From: Gamarada debralockiae
Taxonomy: Eukaryota > Ascomycota > Leotiomycetes > Helotiales > Hyphodiscaceae
NCBI GenBank assembly: GCA_002803225.1
Contig: NXFV01000397.1
Span: 1-21,835 of the forward strand
Direction: 5' to 3'
DNA length: 21,835 nucleotides
The notes below the pieces were generated by a model. That model ran no database searches and was not told the origin of the DNA. It worked only from the letters and a program-made list of their open reading frames with translations. The translations under genes and the position numbers were made by a program. Positions 1 through 8,629 of the stretch are shown here, piece after piece. How positions within the stretch are numbered: position 1 is the first letter of the stretch; every line of letters starts with the position of its first letter.

Positions 1-2208
1 ATGACATTAGTCATACCTAAACTCTTATCGCCTCCCTGTTATACTATTAACTATATAGCAAAGTACTTGCCTTCCTCCCCCTTAGCTAACTCTACTAGAT
101 TACTTATACTAGTACAACTTAATAAACTCTCTAATCTATAAGATAAGGAGAACCTCCTTATAGGCGCAAGTCGACATAGTATAAAGAACTGTACTCAAGA
201 GATTCAGGAGTAAATTAAAGCTCTTTAGCAAGAGCTAGTTTAAATAGCAAATAAGCTAGTAAAGATAACTTTAGCTCTATTGTCTCCTACATCTACTTCT
301 ACTCCGCCTACGCTAATCCCCCCTCTAACTACTATCTTAACTAATAAGTATATTAATAAGGGTTATAATAATAATAAAGACATTACTTATAGTAAAGAGT
401 TTAAAAAGAAGTATTAAGTATACTTAAATACTAAGAATAGGGACTTCAGCGCTATTACTAGTAGTAGAGTAAAAACTCCTATATTTAAGACTAAAGAAAA
501 CACTAAAGATCTTACTAAAAAAAAGGCTAATTAAGAAGCTCTAGACTAAAGGAGACATACAAAGACTACAGATCAAACAACTTTAGATAAATCAAGGGAA
601 TCGATCAATATACTACTACTAAAGAGTATTAGTTTAGCTTGCTTAAGAAGAGGAAAGTAATAGGTTTTATATAATTAAAAGAGATATTAAGTACTAAATC
701 TTCTATTTAAAAGTATATTTAATCTAACTTTATATTTCTCTTCTATTACTATATTCAATTAACTAGCACTAGTACTTTTAATAGATAACCCACTATAATA
801 TACTTCCTACCTATATACTCAAAATCACTATATCAATACTATATTCGCTATTAAGTAAGTATATATTATAGATAGTAAAGAAATATAAATACAAGAGCCT
901 AGAATATCTATAGTAAGTACAGATATATTCTTAGCCCTATTTTAAGCTTAGTATTAATATAGTTTTACCTATAGTATTAAACAAAGACAAAACTCTACAA
1001 AGAGAACTACTAGAGTAGGAACTTAATTCTATTATACTAAAAACAATAAGTTACAATTCCCCTAACTTAGTATTAATAGAGAACAATTCTCTAGTACTAA
1101 GAATCTCTATATATCTAAGCTAGTACTAGCTATTTTAGACCTCTTATAGTATAAAGAGCATAGTTAAGGACTTAGATACTTAGTAGAGGTAAAGAAAAAG
1201 AGCAAAACACTAAATCACAAATAGAATCAAGTATCTAAAGAAGAGTATAAGAGGAGTTAACCTCTTAAAAAAAAAAAAAAATTAAGCTTAGATAAGAGTT
1301 AGCTAATATAAAAGTTATATTAGATCTACTAGACCTAAAAGGAAGTAATAAAAACAAGTAATCAAAGACAAAAGAAAAGAACTAAAGTCTAGACTAAAGG
1401 AAAGAGACTAGAAACTAAGAAGAGAGACTAGTCTAGTAAGTCTAATAAGTCTAGGGAGTCTAGTAAATCCAAGAATCCAGGAGGAGACTAGTCTAGGGTA
1501 TATAAGGAGAGTATACCTATCAGGTAGTACTCTAAGATATAAAGAGCCTTACTAAACCTAACTTTAAATAAGTAATAAAGCTTAAGCTAATAGGAGGGCT
1601 AATACAAAACAAGTAACTATAAAATAGTATATATAGTCGCTTACTTAAGACACTAATACTTAGTATATATATTTAACCCTTATTTAAAGGATTAATTAAT
1701 AGCTAATAGAAAAGAGATAAATAAGGCTATACTAATAAAGATAGTAATAAAGGATCTATTTATATTAGTAGAAAGAGGAGATAATAGAGTTTTAATAAGA
1801 TATAGATATATAAAGGGCTGAGACTTACTATAAGAGAGACTATAATAAGAGCTTAGGAGAGGCAACTTATAACTAAACGTTATATTTTCCTAAAGGAAAT
1901 ATATTTAAAGAAGTATTTAAGAAGTATTTAAGTAGTTCCGAGTATATTATTATATACTAATATCTTATTAAGAGAAAAAGAAAGAGATACTTTATAAAGC
2001 CTTTACTTACCTAATAGTATATATTTAAAGAGGTCGACCTCTATATAATAAAGTCGATCGATATAGTAAAGCTAATTTAAAAGGAGATAATATTAAAGTT
2101 ATAAAGGGAAGGAGAGAAAGAGAGAAGAAATTAAAGATAAGGAGTATATTTAAAAGTTAAGAGATTAATTTAAAGTAAAGAAGTATATTCAAAGGTCAAA
2201 TTAAAGAT

Positions 2209-2286
2209 AAGAAGTATATTTAAGGAGTATATTCAAGGAGTATATTCAAGGAGTATATTTGAGAAGTATATTCAAGAAGTATATTC
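2209..2286. repeat. 13-bp minisatellite, six copies
   Basis: Six head-to-tail copies of a 13-bp unit (consensus AAGGAGTATATTC) fill this interval. They differ only at position 1 (A/G), position 4 (G/A) and position 13 (C/T), all transitions. Scattered single copies of the same unit occur upstream near 2139 and 2177. The array probably arose by slippage inside the degenerate block; no function is visible. Confidence 0.85.
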
Positions 2287-2312
2287 AAGAATTAGAAAGG
2301 TCAAGGAGTTCG

Positions 2313-2511
2313 ATTCAAAGTAAAAACGAAACTATATATACAGTTAACTTAGAGTTAACCTAAGAAAAATAAAGAAAAGGGAAAAGTTCTTATTTGAAGG
2401 TTAAAGTTAAATTAAGGATAAGAAGTATAATTAAGAGTCGAAAAGATTAAAGTATTTAATTTAAAGTAAAGACAAAACTATATATATAGTCAACTTAGAG
2501 TTAATCTAAAA
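2313..2511. repeat. Pair of diverged ~50-bp direct repeats
   Basis: Two related stretches, about 2313-2363 and 2460-2511, share the order TTCAAAG/TTTAAAG, an ACTATATATA core, and ACTTAGAGTTAA. Most differences between them are C/T or G/A transitions, as expected for two copies mutated independently by RIP or cytosine deamination. The spacing is about 147 bp. Confidence 0.6.
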
Positions 2512-2788
2512 AGAGAGAAAAGAGAAGAAACTCCTTAGTACTATTAACTATAAAAGGAATAAAAAGATATTATAAATCAATAAAAAGAACCTTAAATAAT
2601 ATTAAATTATTTATATAATAAAAGAGAGTATAACTTTTAAGGAAATAGGCTATAGGATTAAAGACTAAAGTAAAGAGATTAAAACCTATATTAAAGATCT
2701 ATTAGTAATAATAATAAAAAGAAGATACTTAATTAAGCTAAACTAAGATTAAATCAAGGGCAAAAGGAAGGAAAATAAAATTATTAAT

Positions 2789-2862
2789 AAAGTTAAAGTT
2801 AATTAAAAGTTATTAAAGTTAATTAAAGATTATTAAAGTTATTAAAAGATTAAAAGAGTAAG
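2789..2862. repeat. Degenerate AT-rich tandem repeat
   Basis: Repeated variants of TTAAAGTTAATTAAA and TTATTAAAGTTA follow one another here. The units are irregular, roughly 10 to 16 bp, so an exact copy number cannot be given. It is low-complexity sequence inside the RIP-like block. Confidence 0.5.
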
Positions 2863-3566
2863 ACTTTTCTTTTATAGAAATTAAAAACAATTATAAGAGA
2901 ATAGGTAAGCTAATTAAGACTCGCTTAAATTAAAGCTTTATTTGCCTTATTTGAATTTATTTAAAGATAATAATATTAATGAGGTTAATATTATTAAGGG
3001 ATAATCACGTAAATAGAAATAATTATTTTGATATATATAAAGAGTTAGTTGCAAATCGTAATATTAGTAGGAAAATTTATTAAAAGATATATATATTTAA
3101 ATAAAAAGTTTTTAAAAAATAAACTCTTAGCTAATATAACTAAATAAGTTTCTTTTAGTATATTATCTATATTATATATAAGTAAAATCTAATTATCTCT
3201 AAGCTATAAGTTTAATATAATAAATTTCTTTATAGTATATAATCTAAGGTCTATTAACTAATAAAGATAAATAAAGGGCAACTAATTATAAATACTCTCA
3301 CGAATTAATTTAATACTTAAATAGAGTACTTAGCTAACTTAAATTAAAATCTAAGTATTAAGATATTTTTTTAGCCTCTTTTTGCCTCCGACTAACGTTC
3401 TATACTAGTAAATAAAATAATTGATTAATTAGCTAGCTAGTCTCTTTAGTGAATATAGGAATCGCTTAGCGCTAGCTAAGGTTAAGGTCACGTATAAATA
3501 CTAAAGCAGTTATTATTAATAGTACTCTGTATTTGAAGAGTAACATATAAAGATCAAGTTTAATTA

Positions 3567-3640
3567 ATCAATACATATTGAAATCAAGTAATAATAATTA
3601 TAGAATAGTAATAAAAATTGCATATTATCAATACATATTG
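3567..3640. repeat. 14-bp direct repeat at the HET/AT-rich junction
   Basis: The sequence ATCAATACATATTG occurs exactly at 3567-3580 and again at 3627-3640, with a period of 60 bp. The second copy contains the last codons of the HET fragment and its stop codon (TGA, minus strand 3630-3628). The first lies in AT-rich sequence. It could be a duplicated target site, a slippage duplication or a rearrangement scar. A target-site duplication would be unusually long, so the rearrangement or slippage reading is preferred. Confidence 0.7.
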
Positions 3641-3798
3641 TCACGAGAACACTGTAGGGTCGTCGCATCATCTTTAGGAAGAATATAGCTCAGTGCGAAG
3701 TATTGAGGCTTGTTTTCGAGAAAGTCTATACATAGACTATATTCGATGGGTGCGGACTCACCTTTGGACGGATGTAAGATGGCTAGCTGGACAACTTG
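3628..3798 (-). pseudogene. Truncated HET-domain start
   Basis: The last 56 residues of the open frame read like the beginning of a HET (heterokaryon incompatibility) domain. They contain a QLAILHPSKGESAPIEYSL lead-in, then PQYFALSYI, matching the family pattern YxALSYxWG with the tryptophan missing, then DDATTLQCSRDNMY. A stop codon follows at once, and the next bases are the AT-rich block. The rest of the domain, normally well over 100 residues, is absent. HET domains trigger cell death in fungal incompatibility; this fragment is too short to act. It is in frame with the NACHT-distal part upstream, so it was either a C-terminal domain of the same protein or became joined by rearrangement. 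Confidence 0.75.
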
Positions 3799-5504
3799 AG
3801 AAGAATTGTTGGTCGTCGGTACTCGATGCTCCGTTTTGAGCCTGGATCTGGCAGCTGATGTCCCTTGGAACATTAAGTCGATGCTTGATATTTCCTCATC
3901 GATTCTTAGAATATCATAATGGAACTCGAGATCCTGCAACGCCTTGACGAGCTCGGCATATGCGACTGCGGGGAAGAATGATGCAATATTGTCGAATGTG
4001 GCCCAGTCGGCAGCCAGGAGACTAGAATCGTCTTCGTAGAGTATTGGGGAGATGATGCTGTTGTGAAGATGTAACCCTTTTGGCGTTACCTGCGCCTTAA
4101 CTTCAAATTTATCTGGAAATGCAGTGACGTGCATGGCCCCATAATTCCAACAATACAACCGCAAAGAAAACTTTGCGGCTCGGCCATCCTCTTGCTTGCA
4201 GCATAGTGAACACAAGCAAGACAGCTTCTGGCTAGAGTCCTGCTTCGCATCCGTAAACCGGCACAATCCAGCTGGACACTGGACATCGCGCATGGGAAAG
4301 AGATGTTCCTGGACTGAGAAATGTGCAAAGGTAAGCGCGTGGACGCCTGCAGGAGGGCTCCGTTCACTCTCCTCTGTGAATGGTGGGTCCAGTTTGACAA
4401 GGCCGGGGAGGTTATTCAGAACGTCGAAAACATGCCGGCACGGTAAGGTAACATATAAACTTTCACTGTAGCAGGGACAGTGATGCTACAAGCTTCTACC
4501 ACCTCTTCCACGACATGGGCCGACCCGCATAAAGTAGCCATTTCAGAACTTGCTCAAGCTCGGTCCCCAGGTCTTTCTGTATACGTTCGAGGATCAGGTC
4601 GTAGAAGGCATCCAAGCTTCAGGGCAACTGCTCGAATATCTTGGAAATGTCTTCCACATGGATATTGACCAGATTGCGCGTCATGAGCTCGGGTTCGGCC
4701 ATCTGAAGCGCCGCAAGTCGGAACCTGTAGTTGTTATCACCTGTGCCATTCTCCACGAAGATCACAACCTACATGCCATCAGCTCCCTGACTCAGACAAT
4801 CGCAAATCATTTTTTTTATCGCGTCTCTTTGGAGCTTCAGTCCCCTGTGCTTGGAGATGCGGAATTGCGCGAACTTGTAAATATCAAACTCTACCTCCGT
4901 AGCATTGCGTTCTGACTAGGCCTAGCCGCCCGTCTTTCTCGTGCAACTCTTTATTTCAGGTTCTTCGCGGCTAACATTTATAATGCGAAAATGTGGCTCT
5001 TGGAGAGATTGGAGAGATGAGGAGACTCCAGCACGTCGAGAAACTCGTCTCACGGATCTCCGGCTGTGACTTCTTCTAGACTGTCTAGAATGAGATTAAT
5101 GGTTCTGAAGGGCTTCGTGGCGGCCTCGTCAGTTTCGGTCGTGCTTATAGGAGTCTCTCCACCACCGATTATTGATTTCAAAATGGACAGGAGTGCTTTT
5201 GCGAGTTGTGTGCGTGAGGCCGGACTAGGTGCGTAATTTTTGTGTAGATCCCCCAATTCAGGAAACATATCGTGCTTGCCGCAAACCTGCAGTAGGATGG
5301 ACGTGAAGAAGTTCGTGGCATCGAATGTATTGGGGTCACGAAATGAGCAGTAGTAATAAACTACAATATGCTTGGTGGACATAGGATATTTCTGAGCTAG
5401 AAGGCTGGCATTTTGTCGATGAGTAGGATCTGTAGGCTCAATGTTTGATAAATAACATAGTTTTGGGCTCAAATGTTACCAAAGCATAGTCTTTCCAGAT
5501 CCAA

Positions 5505-5561
5505 CTATTTGAATGTAAGCATAGGAAAAGATATAGCAGCATTATAAAGGTAACATATTAC
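5505..5561 (-). other. Intact intron inside Walker A codons of the NLR
   Basis: On the minus strand the interval begins GTAATA, contains a CTTAC branch-like site close to the 3' end, and finishes AATAG. Removing these 57 nt joins GGCGATG to TTGGATCTGGAAAG and restores an uninterrupted P-loop, GDVGSGKT. This shows that the gene was once expressed and spliced, and that the phase is retained despite flanking stop codons. Confidence 0.75.
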
Positions 5562-5821
5562 CATCGCCATACACCCATAGGAGAGACCCTTTCGAATCGA
5601 GCCATCATTGGAAGTCGCTTTCGATGAATCGCTTTCCAGTATTTTCTACTCTGCCCCGGCGGTTTTCTTCATGCGATGTGTATTGGGCAAGGCGGAGACC
5701 AAGATCTCCTGATTCAAGCCAGTCCAACACCTTTTCTCTCTGGCTCTCATTGGAAGACTTCAGCAAGCGTATTGTATGTTGAAGTCGAGATGGGAAGCTA
5801 CATGATCTTACTTGCTTCATA

Positions 5822-5863
5822 ATTTATTCCTACAAATCTCTTTGACCCATCACCTATGTCAAT
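5822..5863 (-). other. Gly-rich motif, candidate amyloid-signalling motif
   Basis: Residues 18-31 of the NLR frame read IDIGDGSKRFVGIN. Short Gly/Asn-containing motifs of about 20 residues at the very N-terminus of fungal NLRs are known to template amyloid folding of a partner effector that carries the same motif at its C-terminus. A similar pattern occurs twice in the tail of the divergent neighbour (6908-6958 and 7002-7040). The resemblance was judged by eye over 14 residues, so it is suggestive and not proven. Confidence 0.4.
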
Positions 5864-5914
5864 ACCTGAAATGTTCTGAATCAAATTTGAAGGGCCACCA
5901 TCAGTAGGAGCCAT

Positions 5915-6148
5915 TCTATTGATCTCCTAGATACAGGCAGGTAAACGGCTTTGCAGCCTGGCAAGAAAAGACGAATATCAATTAAACTCCGGAGTCTGCT
6001 CATAAACGCTCATTTCAGTAGTGTGCCAGGTCAATCATAGCGATCACCTTGTGCTGTCTTCACTGTCATTATCCCCAATCATTTTGCTAAGGGGCGACCC
6101 ACGAATCTTCTACGCCTCAGTCTAGCCCAGCTCTTCTCGACTTCTTTC
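5915..6148. promoter_or_regulatory. Divergent intergenic region between the two broken genes
   Basis: These 234 bp separate the NLR start codon from the readable start of the plus-strand partner, so any promoters would be shared or overlapping. No clear TATA box or CT-rich initiator is visible. An open plus-strand frame extends back to 6041 without a methionine. The inference is positional only. Confidence 0.35.
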
Positions 6149-7156
6149 AACATTAAACCTCTGACCACTGCAAGCGCCATTAACGCCATAATTGTTCCAG
6201 CATTGCACGGCGCAAGACTTTTGTACGAAGACTGCCAAAAGATTCTCCATGTCGACAAGACCCTCGGCTCAATAAGCGACGACCTCATTGCCCTTGTTCA
6301 AGAATTTCATCATTAGAAGGATTGGCTAAAGATGAGATGCTCTAAAGGAAGCTTTGAATGTATTAAAAAAAAAAAACCTCGGAAAACTGCCAGAAAGTCT
6401 GTACAGCCTTCCAGGTAAAAATTAACACATGGATGAAGCACTCTAAGGACGGCAAAATAGCAGAGAGACAGGTTTAAGCCAGGCTTTTTCGGCGACAGTG
6501 AATTCCTAGAGTTCAGGACGCAGCTGGTTGCTTGTAAGGGACCTTTACCATAGCACTTCAAATGGCAACGATGTGAGTGGGGATCTATTATATGGATTTG
6601 GAAGACCCATTCCCGATGATGATTTTACTAGCGCCATTGGCTCAAACCATATTGTGAAAACGGACGAGACTCTAGGGTATCTGAAGACGATGAAGGAGAA
6701 GGTAGACCAGGAAGCAGTTCTGCGATAATGCGAATTAACAATATCGACTCGCAGCTCGCGAGTGTTCAAGCCAGAACAAAAAGTGCGGGGGAAACAGGGA
6801 TGCCGACGACGCCATTCACAGAGGAAACCTTCAGACGGGATGTGGTCGAAGGTTTCAAACAAGCTCTAGAGAAAACCAACTCTGAGAATTTTCATCGCCA
6901 GATCAAGATCGGGATAGTGGAGCAGGGAAAGAATTCCAAGGACTTGTTGGGGTCCACGGCTTCAGTGAAGGGAAGGACAAATGGCTGTCAGTATAGGTGA
7001 TGTGACTATTGATGGAGGAAGTAGAGGAACGATAGGGGCGACGAGGGCACGTTGAACATGGGTGACTTCTTCAAGGATGCAGCGAAGGGAGCGGAGAGGA
7101 GGACCAGTTTCAGGTACAGGCACACTCGGGAAAGAAAGTGGCAGATGTCATTTTAA
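6149..7156 (+). pseudogene. Decayed HeLo-like/STAND N-terminal domain gene
   Basis: Successive reading frames give one recognisable fungal protein. The pieces are KPLTTASAINAIIVPALHGA and LLYEDCQKILHVDKTLGSIS (6155-6313), then ALKEALNVLKKKNLGKLPES, VCTAFQVKINTWMKHSKDGK, then GFFGDSEFLEFRTQLVACKG, TFTIALQMATM, and a 90-codon segment at 6728-6997 containing PFTEETFRRDVVEGFKQALE. The tail continues in two further frames as VSIGDVTIDGGSRGTIGA and LNMGDFFKDAAKGAERR. The helical first part matches the fungal STAND/HeLo-like N-terminal family (Helo_like_N, PF17111). No start codon fits; ATT at 6152-6154 may be a lost ATG. At least six frame changes and several stops break it, one near a run of twelve A at 6365-6376. 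In working relatives this domain is a membrane-targeting or cell-death effector, or an NLR N-terminus. No NACHT follows, so a stand-alone effector is favoured. Confidence 0.75.
6908..7043 (+). other. Gly-rich tail with two repeats resembling the NLR motif
   Basis: The tail of the plus-strand gene holds IGIVEQGKNSKDLLGST (6908-6958) and, after a one-base frame change near 6986, VTIDGGSRGTIGA (7002-7040). Each shows a hydrophobic stretch, then Gly/Asn-Ser-Lys/Arg, two residues, a hydrophobic residue and Gly, the same spacing as GSKRFVG in the NLR. Two repeats in the effector and one in the NLR is the arrangement known for HET-S and NWD2. The match is short and was made by eye. Confidence 0.4.
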
Positions 7157-8009
7157 AATGCGGGGAAAGCCAAGACAGAAAAGACAAGGATCAACATGAC
7201 ACAGTACTGTAGCGTGTTCCAATCAATATGCAGGTTAGGAGCTCGCCTCCCCGCAAAATACAAGGAGCCGCTCGAGAAAAATTCTCCCCCACTCCAATCA
7301 TTACATCACGAGCCCATCTCAGTCTAGAAAGATTCTCTTTGACACCTGGGCGGCTACAGGCGGGTGTGCTGTTTAGAGTAAGTCCAGCAAGGTGCCTGAA
7401 AATCCGGACCTTGCTTTGAGAATTTTCACGGCTAATTTTGGAACATGCCATTTCAGAATCTCCATGGCATCATGTCATTCAGACGTACAGCGTCTGTTTG
7501 GATTTGAAGTGAGAAGCTTCTAGAAGACGCCCAGGTTGATAATCTCCCTTGACTTGGCTTCGAGCACGACTTGCCACGAGATCCCATGGGGGGTTTCACT
7601 ATCCGGCATGTACGTCGGGCATAAAATGAGCTGAGGTGACCGTGATCAACATCGCAAATTGAGCCTCGCTCAGCCCCAGCATTATTCAGAAACGCTCTCA
7701 CCGCAAACTTGAAGCAAAAGACAAAGCAAAATTCGTCCAGCACGCCATGTAGAGGACTGGATATCGATATTTCCATTACCCCCAGTAAATTGAGGTTCAG
7801 ACGCTAAATAACGTAAGTGATGCATTTCATTGGTTCGGCAAGTCAGCTTTCTCTGGCGATTACGAAACCAAAATCCACGAGACCAAGCTCTGTTCACGCT
7901 CTTCAGCTAGGGGCAAGGCGGCTGCCGTTAACTGCAAAGTGCAGAGCATCCCGTGTAATCAAGCTTGCAAAGACTTTTTCTATGGGCAACTCGAAGGGGG
8001 GAACAAAGG
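7157..8009. other. No confident gene
   Basis: Several open frames of 60 to 110 codons overlap on both strands here, none with a recognisable motif, start context or intron structure. A short minus-strand reading near 7560-7700 (MLGLSEAQFAMLITVTSAHF) looks protein-like but stops after about 27 codons. The right part probably holds the promoter of the DUF3602 gene. Confidence 0.5.
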
Positions 8010-8017
8010 TATAAGAG
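8010..8017 (+). promoter_or_regulatory. TATA-like box of the DUF3602 gene
   Basis: TATAAGAG lies 180 bp upstream of the ATG at 8198. It is followed by a C/T- and A-rich leader without G runs (8060-8190), which is the usual look of a filamentous-fungal 5' UTR. Placement and leader composition support it, but no transcript data are available. Confidence 0.45.
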
Positions 8018-8197
8018 ATGGTCCACACCATTTTCTCTGTTATGAAATGTACATTCTATTCACTCATCAAGAAGCAATAACATCATAGCTTTCATATCAC
8101 GACCTCTCTTTCAACCTCAAACATCAGTCTTCATAACAGAGACCTCGTCTTTCAATATTCAACACCAATTTCAAAACACCAAAACTCTACATCAGGC

Positions 8198-8629
8198 ATG
8201 CCATCCTACTACTCCGTCACGGAACCACACCCAACAGTCAAGTACGCCCACTCGGGACGAGGAGGAGCAGGAAACACCTTCCGCGCCCCCAAGACCAGCG
8301 AAGGCAGCACAGCTCGCGGCCCCGCCTCCCTCTTCCAAACCGGTCTTCCAGCCTCATCATCCAAGTTCAGCAGTGGCCGAGGAGGAGCTGGAAACATCCA
8401 TCACAACTCGGAACGTGCAATCTTCTCTTTCGATGAAGAGCTCGAGCGTCAGAACACCCGGGAGAAGAAGATGAAGGAGGGAGCCGTATGGCACGTCGGC
8501 CGAGGCGGAGCAGGCAACTGGACATCATCTCAACCTGAGTCTTCTCGCAAGGACTCCACCAGTTCCGCAGATAGTGATGCTTCTGCACGAAGTGGATTCT
8601 TTGGACGTCTCAGCAACACCTTTGAGTGA
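8198..8629 (+). CDS. DUF3602-type small protein with GRGGAGN repeats
   Basis: An intact, intronless frame encodes 143 residues. The motif GRGGAGN appears three times, at about residues 21-27, 61-67 and 101-107, an even spacing of 40 residues. It is separated by Ser/Thr-, Lys- and Glu-rich, probably disordered sequence; the opening residues TEPHPTVKYAHSGRGGAGN and the repeats are the hallmark of the fungal DUF3602 family (PF12223). Length fits that family. No signal peptide, membrane segment or catalytic motif is seen, and the biochemical role of the family is not established. The start is the first ATG after a typical pyrimidine/adenine-rich leader, and the protein ends SGFFGRLSNTFE before TGA. 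The charged stretch FDEELERQNTREKKMKEG (about 79-96) may form a short helix. It stands alone with no operon-like neighbour. The family assignment is firm; function is unknown. Confidence 0.93.
   Translation: MPSYYSVTEPHPTVKYAHSGRGGAGNTFRAPKTSEGSTARGPASLFQTGLPASSSKFSSGRGGAGNIHHNSERAIFSFDEELERQNTREKKMKEGAVWHVGRGGAGNWTSSQPESSRKDSTSSADSDASARSGFFGRLSNTFE

Larger units (their letters stand above)
1..3620. repeat. AT-rich, RIP-like degenerate repeat block
   Basis: No coding region of useful length survives in any frame and stop codons are dense throughout. The base composition changes abruptly to normal near 3620. CpA and TpG are very rare while TpA is very common: in 1381-1440, for example, I count eight TpA and no CpA or TpG. 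That is the signature of repeat-induced point mutation, which converts CpA to TpA in duplicated DNA of filamentous ascomycetes. The block is therefore most likely one or more old transposon copies degraded beyond recognition. I see no intact transposase, reverse transcriptase motif or terminal repeat, so the element class cannot be named. It borders the truncated end of the HET fragment. Confidence 0.75.
3628..5914 (-). pseudogene. Decayed NLR: Gly-rich motif, NACHT NTPase, HET start
   Basis: This is a degraded STAND/NACHT NTPase. From an ATG at 5914 the first 38 codons carry a short Gly-rich motif (IDIGDGSKRFVGIN, residues 18-31). The pre-NACHT region follows at 5820-5605, ending FIESDFQ-stop-WLDSKG, then LLWVYGD, a 57-nt intron, and Walker A (GDVGSGKT). 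Next are HIVVYYYCSFRDP, Walker B (LILDSLEE), the sensor-like SREEPEIK, and LDAFYDLILERI followed by LEQVLKWLLYAGRP. LPGLVKLDPP and LTFAHFSVQEHLF are typical of the region after NACHT. Stops interrupt the reading at 5607-5605, 5478-5476, 5052-5050, 4924-4922, 4918-4916, 4771-4769 and 4621-4619. Frameshifts lie near 5000 and between 4515 and 4440, and the link from the N-terminal motif (stop just after residue 38) to the next segment is also broken. The last 285 codons (4485-3631) are open and run into a HET domain. Function in life would have been a self/non-self or immune receptor; as it stands it cannot give a full-length protein. Confidence 0.85.

Noticed and set aside
4086..4400. Minus-strand frame of 104 codons beginning MSNWTHHSQRR
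   Set aside because: The overlapping frame on the same strand has the NACHT-distal motifs LPGLVKLDPP and HFSVQEHLF; this one is the wrong phase.
4550..4915. Plus-strand open frame of 121 codons
   Set aside because: It lies antisense to clear NACHT coding sequence (LDAFYDLILERI, SKHRGLKLQRDA on the minus strand), so it is a shadow frame.
6079..6288. Minus-strand frame of 69 codons
   Set aside because: It is antisense to the HeLo-like domain start (LLYEDCQKILHVDKTLGSIS).
7453..7776. Minus-strand frame of 107 codons with a Cys/Phe-rich start
   Set aside because: No motif, and another frame on the same strand reads at least as well over part of it; not supportable as a gene.
8209..8588. Two minus-strand frames over the DUF3602 gene
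   Set aside because: Both are opposite-strand readings of the GRGGAGN-coding sequence and show its mirrored low complexity.
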